NCBI GenBank assembly: GCA_002428265.1
Contig: DIUR01000027.1
Location: 124,001-188,000, forward strand
Source: Bacteriovoracaceae bacterium UBA6153
Lineage (GTDB): Bacteria; Bdellovibrionota; Bacteriovoracia; Bacteriovoracales; Bacteriovoracaceae
Direction: 5' to 3'
DNA: 64,000 nt
The notes beneath the pieces were generated by a model. It saw only the letters and a list, made by a program, of their open reading frames with translations. It did no database searches and had not been told where the DNA came from. Every line of letters starts with the position of its first letter. Position 1 is the first letter of the stretch. Positions 52,366 through 60,307 of the stretch are shown piece after piece. Position numbers and translations under genes: made by a program.

Positions 52366-53838
52366 TTAAGTTATTTTATTAAAAAATAAATAGTCGTTAA
52401 TTCTCTCGCCAAATGGATTGTCACCAACGACATCAGCAAGTTTTGATTCTTGTCCTGATAACGATAAATAATTGGCAACCAGTGCTTTTGTTAAATTTGT
52501 GACACTGTTACTAACCATTGTGGCATTTGTATCAACTGAGCCATTGTCTTTAAAAGCTCCAATTTGTCTTTTGTCAGCCGTTCTCAATGTCGGCTTACCA
52601 GCATCACGGTATAAAAGCATGAAGCTTGAAGAGCGCTGTGAGCTGTCTCCAACCCATGGAATTTTTCCACGGCCGTTAGCAGAGTCATCAGTCATTCCAC
52701 TAGCGGCAACACCACCATCTGTGAAGACGTAAATCAAAATATTTTTTTTCTTAAGAGCGGCAAGCTCCATTACTTTTCCTATCATGTCACCAATTTCAAA
52801 ATCTCTCATTTCACCATTGGCACGAGTGTTGTCGTGATAGTCATATCCACCTTTTTCAACTGTTCCGACACCGACATAACCATCAAGAATAAGTTTTGCC
52901 ATTGTGGCCGTTCTTCTTTGATCATTGTTATTGGCAATGTTTGGAAAAACCTGGCGAACCAGAGCATCCTGATTAGGATCAATCGCAGCAGCTGAAAATT
53001 TATTGAGCATGTCCTGAGATTGAATGTATCCGCAATTAACTAAATCTTTAATTTGATCTGGTAATGCTTTTGAATTGAATTGCTTTAATTTCTGCGCGCT
53101 CAGGTTTTCAATGGTCTTCATAACTCTTTGAGCTTTATCCGTTCCATAAAGAGTTCCAAGGCGTCCGATATTAACTAATCCCAGAGCGTCTTGTGGTGAG
53201 TTCAATGTTACAGGTTGAAGAGTAGGGATGAGGGAGCTTTGTGGCGCCATTGAGTTCCCGCCAGACTCACTATTTCTGGTTCCAGCAATCGGAACAAGCT
53301 CTCCTATGACACCTGCTTTTGTCAGCCAGTACATTGGGTTGTGCGGATTGTTTTGAGTATCATCATTTGAAGCTGCACAGAATACGCCGCCTTCAACTTT
53401 TGCTCTCGTTGTAACAGAGGTAGAAACTCTGATTCCTCTTAAGATTGCAGAGTCATTATGAAAGACTAATCCAAGTTCATTATTAGTTTGTCCTGCATTT
53501 TTAGGATGCATGGCCGTGGGAAGGCCTAAGCTTTCATAGTTGGTGATAAAATCTTGCTGGCCACCAGCTTTACCAACCATAACGTTTGATCCAATCAGGT
53601 TTGCTCCACCTGACAAGTCGAAGATCATGATAGGGATACTGCTTGCTCCAGGTTGGGTTCCTAGGCCACACTCAAGTGCTTGAGCGGCATTCATATTAAT
53701 CAGGGAAAGAAGTCCAGGGAGCATTGTAAAGCTCATCCCGGTTAGAAATCCTTGTGAAAGAAAATCTCTTCTTGTTTTTAGGCTGTGATTTTCATGTAAC
53801 AAAGGAGCGGCTGGATCTTTTTTTGTATTGTCAGTCAT
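52366..53838 (-). CDS. Tat-exported DUF1501-like protein
   Basis: The N-terminus holds a twin-arginine signal: KTRRDFLSQG, then a hydrophobic stretch ending before NMNAAQALECG. The body resembles DUF1501 (IPIMIFDLSGGANLIGS, YDYHDNTRANGEMRDFEIG, ILIYVFTDGGVAASG), an alkaline-phosphatase-like fold of unknown function often paired with cytochrome-bearing DUF1549/1553 or DUF1800 genes. The ATG at 53838 is better placed from AAGGA than the TTG two codons earlier. It lies between the two NQC-signal proteins. Confidence 0.82.
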   Translation of the reverse strand: MTDNTKKDPAAPLLHENHSLKTRRDFLSQGFLTGMSFTMLPGLLSLINMNAAQALECGLGTQPGASSIPIMIFDLSGGANLIGSNVMVGKAGGQQDFITNYESLGLPTAMHPKNAGQTNNELGLVFHNDSAILRGIRVSTSVTTRAKVEGGVFCAASNDDTQNNPHNPMYWLTKAGVIGELVPIAGTRNSESGGNSMAPQSSLIPTLQPVTLNSPQDALGLVNIGRLGTLYGTDKAQRVMKTIENLSAQKLKQFNSKALPDQIKDLVNCGYIQSQDMLNKFSAAAIDPNQDALVRQVFPNIANNNDQRRTATMAKLILDGYVGVGTVEKGGYDYHDNTRANGEMRDFEIGDMIGKVMELAALKKKNILIYVFTDGGVAASGMTDDSANGRGKIPWVGDSSQRSSSFMLLYRDAGKPTLRTADKRQIGAFKDNGSVDTNATMVSNSVTNLTKALVANYLSLSGQESKLADVVGDNPFGERINDYLFFNKIT

Positions 53839-53850
53839 CGTCAATCGTCC

Positions 53851-54618
53851 TTATAAAAGAGTCGTGTGAGCACTTGCAAGAGTGGAGATGCACATTGCTT
53901 TCACCACTTTTCTTGTTGTCACATTAGACCCTAAATTTTCACCGGTTAATAATTCGTCAAACAATCTTGTCAGCTCACTATTGGTCATCTGCTGAGTGGC
54001 AGAATCCATTGGTGGCATAAATCTGGCGATTGCTTGCGTGATAATCATCTGCTTATTTGTTGATCCAGATGGAAACGCTTGAGTAGGAGTCTGGTTAAAA
54101 TTAAAAGTCGGCCATACCACAACTCTCAGATTTTGAGTTTCAACTAGCTTTTCACAGAACTCTGCAGCCAGTTTTGTAATAGCAACTTGATTAGCTGGAA
54201 GAAAACTTTTTAAATTATTATCTGCTGGAAGCTGAACCGTTAGCTCTTTATAAAGATTCATGGTCACTGTTTCAGAGGTGCTTATTCCAGTAAGTGCTGC
54301 CATCGAAAGATAAATTTGCTCGAAGTTTTTTACACCGACATCAATTTCATCTAATTCACTAGGCTCACTTGGATTATTGGCAGGAGGCATGACGAGACCA
54401 TCCGGAAGCTCAACGTCTGATTCAATATCACCGGCATCACCAGTATTGGTTGAGTTTGATGAAGAAGTCGCTCTAGAGATGGATTTCTTGTTTGAGGGTT
54501 TCTTTTCAACCGTACATTGGTTAAAAGCAATAAGAACTGCGGCCAGAGTGCCAAGAGAGATTCCGATTCTTATGGCCGTCGGAAGCGTATATGTTTTGTC
54601 ATTATTTTCTGTATTCAT
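53851..54618 (-). CDS. Membrane-anchored protein of unknown function with NQC signal end
   Basis: A single hydrophobic segment (IGISLGTLAAVLIAFNQC) follows 17 polar residues. Its end is FNQC, matching the YNQC of the two-haem-site protein two genes away. A Ser/Thr/Asp-rich linker leads to a domain of about 170 residues with two Cys. No haem motif. Family not recognised. Its place between the DUF1549-like and DUF1501 genes suggests a structural part of the same complex. Confidence 0.7.
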   Translation of the reverse strand: MNTENNDKTYTLPTAIRIGISLGTLAAVLIAFNQCTVEKKPSNKKSISRATSSSNSTNTGDAGDIESDVELPDGLVMPPANNPSEPSELDEIDVGVKNFEQIYLSMAALTGISTSETVTMNLYKELTVQLPADNNLKSFLPANQVAITKLAAEFCEKLVETQNLRVVVWPTFNFNQTPTQAFPSGSTNKQMIITQAIARFMPPMDSATQQMTNSELTRLFDELLTGENLGSNVTTRKVVKAMCISTLASAHTTLL

Positions 54619-54619
54619 G

Positions 54620-55768
54620 TTATTCGCCCATGCAAAGAACTGATGTCTCTGCGAATAAATTTTTCATGCTGAACTTGTCTTGTGCCTGAAAGAGGTCGGC
54701 GAGTCTTTTGATTTCTTTTTTCTCGCTATCAATTTTTGGCTTCCTGATACAGACGAGTTCAAAAACTCTTGTCGACATACACTCAGAAAATGCTCTTGAT
54801 CTTGAAATCATCATTCCAAGCTCACGTGCACCTTTTCCTTCCGTTTTTTCAGGCCATCCAAGATTTGCATTTTGTCCCTGGGCCCACATGTTGATCCATT
54901 CATCATTTTTCGTGACGAATCCATCACTATAGAGATTGTTTTTGTTGATCTTGGGATTAACGACACCTTCAGTATATTTTAATTCATTGTCAGCAAAATC
55001 GTAGTAAGCGAATGCTCCGCCAAGACTATCTTGACCTGCGTGGCATCCGACACACTGACTTTTATAAGTTCTACTATCCCCACCTGGATTTCTTTCAACA
55101 TCACGTCTTACGTGAAAATCACTGATGTTAATGTCGTGAACAGCTTCGAAGTCGCGGCATAAGTAATTCATAAAAGTATAACGAGTCATTCTTCTATTTG
55201 TTCCAGCAGAGAAAAAAGCACTTCCTGCGGCCCTGGTTGTAAGAACACCGGCCGTTCCAGTAATACCAGTTGTTGCTGATTGAACCACTCTCATTAAATT
55301 GTCTTTTAATGAAACAAATTTATTCTCAAGCTCAACATACATATTATTGTCTTTATTGTTGTAGGCAGGAATTGTTACAGGAGTTGTTGCTGCTGCAATA
55401 TAGAGATGGTCGCCATAGAGAACCTGATCAAAAGGAATATCATCCCTGATAATTCCTAAAACAGTGGCCACGTAATCATTTAATGGAACTCGAGATGTGT
55501 TATCTACGTTAGTCCATTTTTTAACCCAGTTTTTTAAAGTTAAATTATAAAAATTTTGATTTTCCATTGCGACACTTGCCGCTTGCTTAGCATTGCCATT
55601 TTTAATCAAGCTCTCCATCTGAGTCAGAACTTCTGGAGTTGGGGGTACTCCTGCAAGCCTGTTGTGCAGACGATAGGCCTGTGACCTGGCATCGGCTAAA
55701 GCATTTGTGGAGAATATGAGAGACACTAAAGAAATCATAATGACTTCTTTTTTAAACAAGTGCTGCAA
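54620..55768 (-). CDS. Periplasmic DUF1549-like protein with one c-type haem site
   Basis: I chose a TTG at 55768 with GGGGGA upstream; the ATG at 55738 is the alternative. Both give a signal peptide (ISLVSLIFSTNALA). LAGVPPTPEVL and NDYVATVLGIIRDDIPFDQVLYGDHL recall the PSD/DUF1549 region of planctomycete cytochrome proteins (inference from pattern). The haem site is SQCVGCHAGQDSLGGAF in the middle. A C-terminal domain has Cys in SECMSTR, ELVCIRK and VLCMGE. First gene of the leftward cytochrome operon. Confidence 0.78.
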   Translation of the reverse strand: MQHLFKKEVIMISLVSLIFSTNALADARSQAYRLHNRLAGVPPTPEVLTQMESLIKNGNAKQAASVAMENQNFYNLTLKNWVKKWTNVDNTSRVPLNDYVATVLGIIRDDIPFDQVLYGDHLYIAAATTPVTIPAYNNKDNNMYVELENKFVSLKDNLMRVVQSATTGITGTAGVLTTRAAGSAFFSAGTNRRMTRYTFMNYLCRDFEAVHDINISDFHVRRDVERNPGGDSRTYKSQCVGCHAGQDSLGGAFAYYDFADNELKYTEGVVNPKINKNNLYSDGFVTKNDEWINMWAQGQNANLGWPEKTEGKGARELGMMISRSRAFSECMSTRVFELVCIRKPKIDSEKKEIKRLADLFQAQDKFSMKNLFAETSVLCMGE

Positions 55769-55863
55769 TTTAATAAGTCCCCCTTCTAGAGTATTCAAAG
55801 ACAATTAAAATAATTTTAGCATAGGGACAGTCAATTATTAGCGAAGCAAATTGTGCCAATGAC

Positions 55864-55878
55864 CGAGTAAAACACTCG
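55864..55878. promoter_or_regulatory. Small inverted repeat between the divergent cytochrome operons
   Basis: CGAGT-AAAAC-ACTCG in the 214-base gap. No other convincing promoter motif was seen there. Confidence 0.35.
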
Positions 55879-55982
55879 ATACTGAGGTTTACTTATTGGA
55901 GTTAAATTGTTGATGTTAAAGTGAGGCTTTTAGTTTAGGATTATTAGATAATTTAGATTGCTTATCAGGCGAAAAAACACTC

Positions 55983-57155
55983 ATGTTTAATAAAGCTCTT
56001 TTTCTATCCATAATCTCAGTTTTCAGTTTGTTTTTAACCAAAAACGCTTATGCCTACCCGAACTTTATCGGACATGGCTATAACTCGTGCATCACATGTC
56101 ACTATAATCCTTTTGGTAATGGTCCAATTAATGATTATGGTAGAGCTGTCTCTGCCACTGCTATCAGTTCTCGTGGTTTCTATAATGATAGTAAGCCCGA
56201 AGATTTAATCGGAAAGGAATCTGGATTCTTTTTTAAAGAGGCCACGAGTAAGCATTTTCGTCCTTCGGCCAGTTATAGAGGTCTTCTTTTAAAAAGAAAT
56301 TTTGGCGAAGAAAGTGAGAAGACTGAGTACATTCATATGCAAGCTGATGTTAATCTCGTAACAAAGTTTGGACAAAATGATAAGTTCATCACGAGCGTGA
56401 GTTTTGGTTATGCTCCCGTTCCAAGATCACTTCAAAATACTCCAGGCGCTGACAGTGTAAAAGAATATAGGACGCGCGAGCACTATATTGGTTACAGGCC
56501 AAGTCCTGAGTGGGGCTTCTATGCAGGCCTTATGGATAAGACTTATGGTATCAGAGTTGTTGAACATACTTCTTACGCGAGAACAACTCCTCAAGTAACC
56601 ATGGATGATCAGGCCCATGGTGTGACGATGCATTTTAATAAACCGCAGTTTGAAGCGGGAGTGAATGTATTTGTCGGAAACCTGACTCAAGATGAATCTT
56701 TGAGAATGAAGGGAGCTGCCGGAACTTTTGAATACACTCTTTTTGAAAAAAATAGACTGGGTCTCTCTGCACTTAATCAGTCCAATGATTATTTAAAACT
56801 TACCGCATACGCAGCTCACATCAGATCAGGTCTTGATAATGGGAGCAGCATTATTTTTGAAGTCGGAAAAGTTGATAAAGAAACGAAAATGATTGTCAGT
56901 GAAAAAACTGAGTATTATGCCAATTTTCAAAACCATATCAAAGCGACCAGAGGAACTTATATTCTTAACTCTGTTGAGTATTACAAAAATGCGATTGATA
57001 AGAGTTATAGAGTTAGGTTTGGCCCAAGTATTCAGTATTTTCCCATTTCAAAAGTAGAGCTTCGTGTGGACTTATATAATACGAGAAATTTTAGCCAGGT
57101 CGTAAGTGTTAAAGACCGATGGGATTTAATGGCCCAGATACACTTGTGGTTGTAG
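55983..57155 (+). CDS. Outer-membrane barrel-like protein with N-terminal CxxCH site
   Basis: The signal peptide ends near NAYA. Directly after it, SCITCHYNPFGNGPINDYGRA gives a c-type haem motif in a short pre-domain. The remaining 330 residues alternate in hydrophobicity with many Tyr/Phe and end in LMAQIHLWL, an outer-membrane barrel-like C-terminus. A porin carrying a haem at its entrance would suit electron transfer across the outer membrane. First gene of the rightward operon, divergent from the leftward cytochrome operon. Confidence 0.75.
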   Translation: MFNKALFLSIISVFSLFLTKNAYAYPNFIGHGYNSCITCHYNPFGNGPINDYGRAVSATAISSRGFYNDSKPEDLIGKESGFFFKEATSKHFRPSASYRGLLLKRNFGEESEKTEYIHMQADVNLVTKFGQNDKFITSVSFGYAPVPRSLQNTPGADSVKEYRTREHYIGYRPSPEWGFYAGLMDKTYGIRVVEHTSYARTTPQVTMDDQAHGVTMHFNKPQFEAGVNVFVGNLTQDESLRMKGAAGTFEYTLFEKNRLGLSALNQSNDYLKLTAYAAHIRSGLDNGSSIIFEVGKVDKETKMIVSEKTEYYANFQNHIKATRGTYILNSVEYYKNAIDKSYRVRFGPSIQYFPISKVELRVDLYNTRNFSQVVSVKDRWDLMAQIHLWL

Positions 57156-57157
57156 TC

Positions 57158-58219
57158 ATGATGAAAACTAAATACTCTTTAATTGCAGCTTTTTTACTTT
57201 CATCATCAGTGATGGCAGCCACACCTGTTGAGAATATTAAACTCATGCAGCTTTATCTTGATAAGAATCAACTGGAAAAAGTTGAAGACCTCTACGATGA
57301 AGAAGAAGATTCATTAAGCAAAAACTGGATGGCCTTAGAGCGCCTTGCTATTAGTTTTGAAAGACGCGAGAAATTTAAAGAAGCGATCGAAGTTTACAGA
57401 AAAATTATCACTAACTTCAATAAACCGGCCCACGATAAAGTTATTACAACTCCTGCAGGCAGTCTTGAAGCAAGTGCTTATGAAAGAACTAAACTTCCTC
57501 TTTATTATTACAAACTGGCCTTTTTAAACACTCAGTTGTTTGGAAAGACTCATGAATATAGTCCGGATAACGAGCGCATCAGATTTAAAAAGAATGCAGA
57601 AGGTTTTATCGCTTTAAGCAGAAAAGTCAAAGTTGATGACGGAGACCTAAAGCTTCTTGAAGAGCTTCTTCAAGAGAAAATGAAGCGCGATGAAAATATG
57701 CAGTATAAAGGATCTTGGTATGCCACTCTAGATGTTTTGAGCTGGCAGGATAGAGTGATTCTTGTAAGCAATGGCACTGGAGAGAAATCTAACCTTTTGA
57801 GCACAGCTATCGGATCATGTGTCGGGCTTGGGAGAAAATGGGAAAACGTTAAATACGAATTTGACCTAGAAGGATGCTTTGCTGTTGCAACGGCCACTAT
57901 CAGTTCAGAAAATAAGGCCATCAATTACCAGCAATCATCTGTTTCAGTCAAAGGAGTGATCGCAGGACCTGGAATGTACTTTAAAACATTTTCTGAAAAC
58001 GTATTGTTAGGAGTTCACCTTCCAGTGAAATACCGCCAGGGAGATTGGACTAATCCTGATGAGACCCTTTACAGTTTTGAAAAATTAAAGACGATAGAGA
58101 TGGGTTATTTTTTACAATCAAAAATTAAAGTTAAAAAGATTTCATTAAGAACGCGCATTGGAAAAGTATTTCCTAATCCTGGAAGTATCTGGTCCATTGG
58201 TGCTATTTACGATTTTTAG
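57158..58219 (+). CDS. Secreted TPR-like protein of unknown function
   Basis: Start at ATG 57158 or 57161, two bases after the preceding stop. A signal peptide (AAFLLSSSVMA) is followed by TPR-like helices (residues 25-130: LMQLYLDKNQLEKVEDLY, ERREKFKEAIEVYRKI). The second half is beta-rich (DLEGCFAVATATIS, GVHLPVKYRQGDW) and ends in WSIGAIYDF, again barrel-like. It is probably the partner of the upstream porin-like protein. Function unknown. Confidence 0.7.
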   Translation: MMKTKYSLIAAFLLSSSVMAATPVENIKLMQLYLDKNQLEKVEDLYDEEEDSLSKNWMALERLAISFERREKFKEAIEVYRKIITNFNKPAHDKVITTPAGSLEASAYERTKLPLYYYKLAFLNTQLFGKTHEYSPDNERIRFKKNAEGFIALSRKVKVDDGDLKLLEELLQEKMKRDENMQYKGSWYATLDVLSWQDRVILVSNGTGEKSNLLSTAIGSCVGLGRKWENVKYEFDLEGCFAVATATISSENKAINYQQSSVSVKGVIAGPGMYFKTFSENVLLGVHLPVKYRQGDWTNPDETLYSFEKLKTIEMGYFLQSKIKVKKISLRTRIGKVFPNPGSIWSIGAIYDF

Positions 58220-58227
58220 GAGTTAAT

Positions 58228-58710
58228 ATGAAAGGTTTAATCGCTCTTGGTACTGGATTGATGATGATGAGTTCCCTTGTTTGTGCTCACGAAGTAGTTG
58301 TTAAAGTTTCACTTTCACCTGCTGGAAGCTTCGAAGCAAAATCTGCAAAAGTTAAAGGAGATGTGAAAAAAACTGGTAACAGTTTTACAGCAGAAAACCT
58401 TTGGGTAAAAACAGAAGAGTTAAAAACAGGAATCACTCTTCGTGATGAGCATTTTCATAAGCATTTAAACTTTGAAAAATTTCCTAAAATCGCTTTTACA
58501 CAAGTAAGTGCAGCTGACGGGAAAGGGTCTGGAACTCTTGTGATCAACGATATTAAAAAAGTTGTTCCATTTACTTATAAAGCTTCTGGTGCAAATAAAG
58601 TCGAAGCAACTTTTAAAGTTAAGCCCTCTGACTTTAAACTTAAAGAAGCAAAATACATGGAAATTGGAGTAGAGGATGAAGTTGAAGTCGTTGCTCTAAT
58701 CGACGTATAA
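58228..58710 (+). CDS. YceI-family periplasmic protein (copy 2)
   Basis: AGGAG precedes the ATG. After the signal peptide (SLVCA) the YceI domain follows with the same landmarks as the copy at 49318: FEAKSAKVKG, LWVKTEELKTGITLRDEHF, HKHLNFEKFPKI, GSGTLVINDI, FKVKPSDFKL. It may carry a quinone-like lipid for the cytochrome genes around it. Eight bases after the TPR-like gene and four before the cytochrome gene. Confidence 0.9.
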   Translation: MKGLIALGTGLMMMSSLVCAHEVVVKVSLSPAGSFEAKSAKVKGDVKKTGNSFTAENLWVKTEELKTGITLRDEHFHKHLNFEKFPKIAFTQVSAADGKGSGTLVINDIKKVVPFTYKASGANKVEATFKVKPSDFKLKEAKYMEIGVEDEVEVVALIDV

Positions 58711-58714
58711 TTTT

Positions 58715-59092
58715 ATGATGAAAAAAGCTCTAGCATTCACACTGCTTTCATTGCTCATCAGTAGCTGTGGCCAGGATTACAACAGTAATTCAGGTGACCT
58801 TGGGCAATATGCTCCTGTCGAAGGTATAGACTCATCTACACCCGATGGAATGCGCTTGCTTGCGGCCTATAAAGTTTTTCAAGGCAAATGCTTTCAGTGT
58901 CACCAAGCGTGGTTAGGATATAAAACCTCGGCGCAATGGGTGAGTGCAGGCAAAGTGACTGCAGGAAGTACAGGTGGCTCAGACGTGTGGACAATTCTAA
59001 AAAATAACGGTGGAAATATGCCACCGGATCCGATTGCTCAACTCACGGCCGAAGAGCTGACGTTCGTAGAAGAATGGATTAATGGAATCTAA
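58715..59092 (+). CDS. Monohaem cytochrome c lipoprotein
   Basis: The signal ends in lipobox ISSC. The haem site is GKCFQCHQAW near residue 55. NMPPDPIAQLTAEELTFVEEWI at the end is the typical last helix of a class I cytochrome, with Met as distal ligand. 125 residues. Last gene of the rightward operon, closed by a terminator. A small electron carrier anchored in the envelope is the likely role. Confidence 0.88.
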   Translation: MMKKALAFTLLSLLISSCGQDYNSNSGDLGQYAPVEGIDSSTPDGMRLLAAYKVFQGKCFQCHQAWLGYKTSAQWVSAGKVTAGSTGGSDVWTILKNNGGNMPPDPIAQLTAEELTFVEEWINGI

Positions 59093-59100
59093 AAATAAAA

Positions 59101-59130
59101 AAGGCCGGAAATAATCCGGCCTTTTTTTAT
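59101..59130. terminator. Terminator of the rightward cytochrome operon
   Basis: AAGGCCGGA-AATAA-TCCGGCCTT with a T-run on the right and A-run on the left, serving both convergent genes. Confidence 0.92.
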
Positions 59131-59150
59131 GTATGTGTCTTAACAGAGTC

Positions 59151-60086
59151 TTATTTAAAGAAACATTTTTTAGCTTTAAGAGTTTCGTACTGCTTAGTAA
59201 GGTGCTCATTTCCAGCTGCCTTGTCTTTTAGTGTACGGTAGAAAGCTTCTTCGGCTGTAACGTTATCTTTTTGAGCGCGAGCTGCTACTTCTTCAAGAGT
59301 CTTAGTCCAACCGGCCATATCTTTTGAATCCATATCGTCAGCTAAAACCTTCCAAAATTTATGTGGGTTTTTTGGATCGATAATATTAACTTTTCCATTT
59401 TTAGTAGAAAGTTTTTTGATTGAATTAATTAGAGCTTTTTGTTCTGCAGATCCACTTTCAGCAAGACCTAAGAAAAGCGCCAGTGACTTTTCGTCTTCTG
59501 GTAAAACTGCTTCTGGAGTTACTTTAGAGTAGTCACCCATTCCAAGTCTCTTCATACGTCCAGAGATGAATGTATTAAGTTGAGCTGGATTTTTTGGGAT
59601 AACATCGTTAAGTAGTTTTGTTGCGTTTGTGTTTTTGATTGTTTCAACAGTAAATTTGAAACCATCTCTTGCAAGATTTTCGTTAACACATTCAGCACAT
59701 GTAATGATAACTGATTTACCGTGACGGTTTGCCAGGTAGATAATGTTGTTGATTGCATTGACTACATCAGCTTTCTTAATTTTATCTGCTGGTGTATCAA
59801 GAAGCATCTGAAGACCTTTTCTAATGTTTGCATCAGGTCCTGTTACCGGCAGCTTTGCCAGAACATCTAGAAGCTCTTGCTTAGAAATATTTGAACCCTT
59901 ACTGCCAAGTGCCGCTAGTGACGAGGCCACATAACTTTGAACTTGTTTAGCGTCCGATCCTTTGATCCCGTGTTTTCCAAGGATTTCTACAATCCCCGAA
60001 CCACTTACCATGTAGTCTACAAGTTTCACGGCCGAAGCATATGAAACGTTAATAGCCAAACATAAAACCAATAAATACTTATACAT
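59151..60086 (-). CDS. Secreted helical protein of unknown function
   Basis: A signal peptide (MYKYLLVLCLAINVSYASA) and a 290-residue, mostly helical, Lys-rich mature part. A Cys pair CAEC near residue 130 and a Cys near the end (KKCFFK) are the only Cys in the mature part. GAGGA precedes the start. Single-gene unit. No family recognised. Confidence 0.7.
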   Translation of the reverse strand: MYKYLLVLCLAINVSYASAVKLVDYMVSGSGIVEILGKHGIKGSDAKQVQSYVASSLAALGSKGSNISKQELLDVLAKLPVTGPDANIRKGLQMLLDTPADKIKKADVVNAINNIIYLANRHGKSVIITCAECVNENLARDGFKFTVETIKNTNATKLLNDVIPKNPAQLNTFISGRMKRLGMGDYSKVTPEAVLPEDEKSLALFLGLAESGSAEQKALINSIKKLSTKNGKVNIIDPKNPHKFWKVLADDMDSKDMAGWTKTLEEVAARAQKDNVTAEEAFYRTLKDKAAGNEHLTKQYETLKAKKCFFK

Positions 60087-60128
60087 ACGTCATTCCTCAG
60101 GTTAAGACTGTGCTACATGTACTTTAAT

Positions 60129-60273
60129 CGGTTAACCGCTTCAAAAACTTTAGGTATGTCATCTTTACAAGGGGATATTTTTTTTTGGTTAGGATCAGGG
60201 TATCAATGACTTACAGAGAATTCTCTGTATGGCATAAGTTGAAGATCCGTAAATATAGTTGATAAACTTATCA
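60129..60273. promoter_or_regulatory. Three palindromes before the secreted nuclease-fold gene
   Basis: CGGTTAACCG at 60129-60138; TACAGAGAATTCTCTGTA (18 bp, perfect) at 60212-60229; TGATAA-AC-TTATCA at 60260-60273. They fill the gap between the two divergent genes and suggest operators. Confidence 0.5.
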
Positions 60274-60307
60274 GCATTATTAGTTGATCTTTAGAGTTGG
60301 AGATTTC

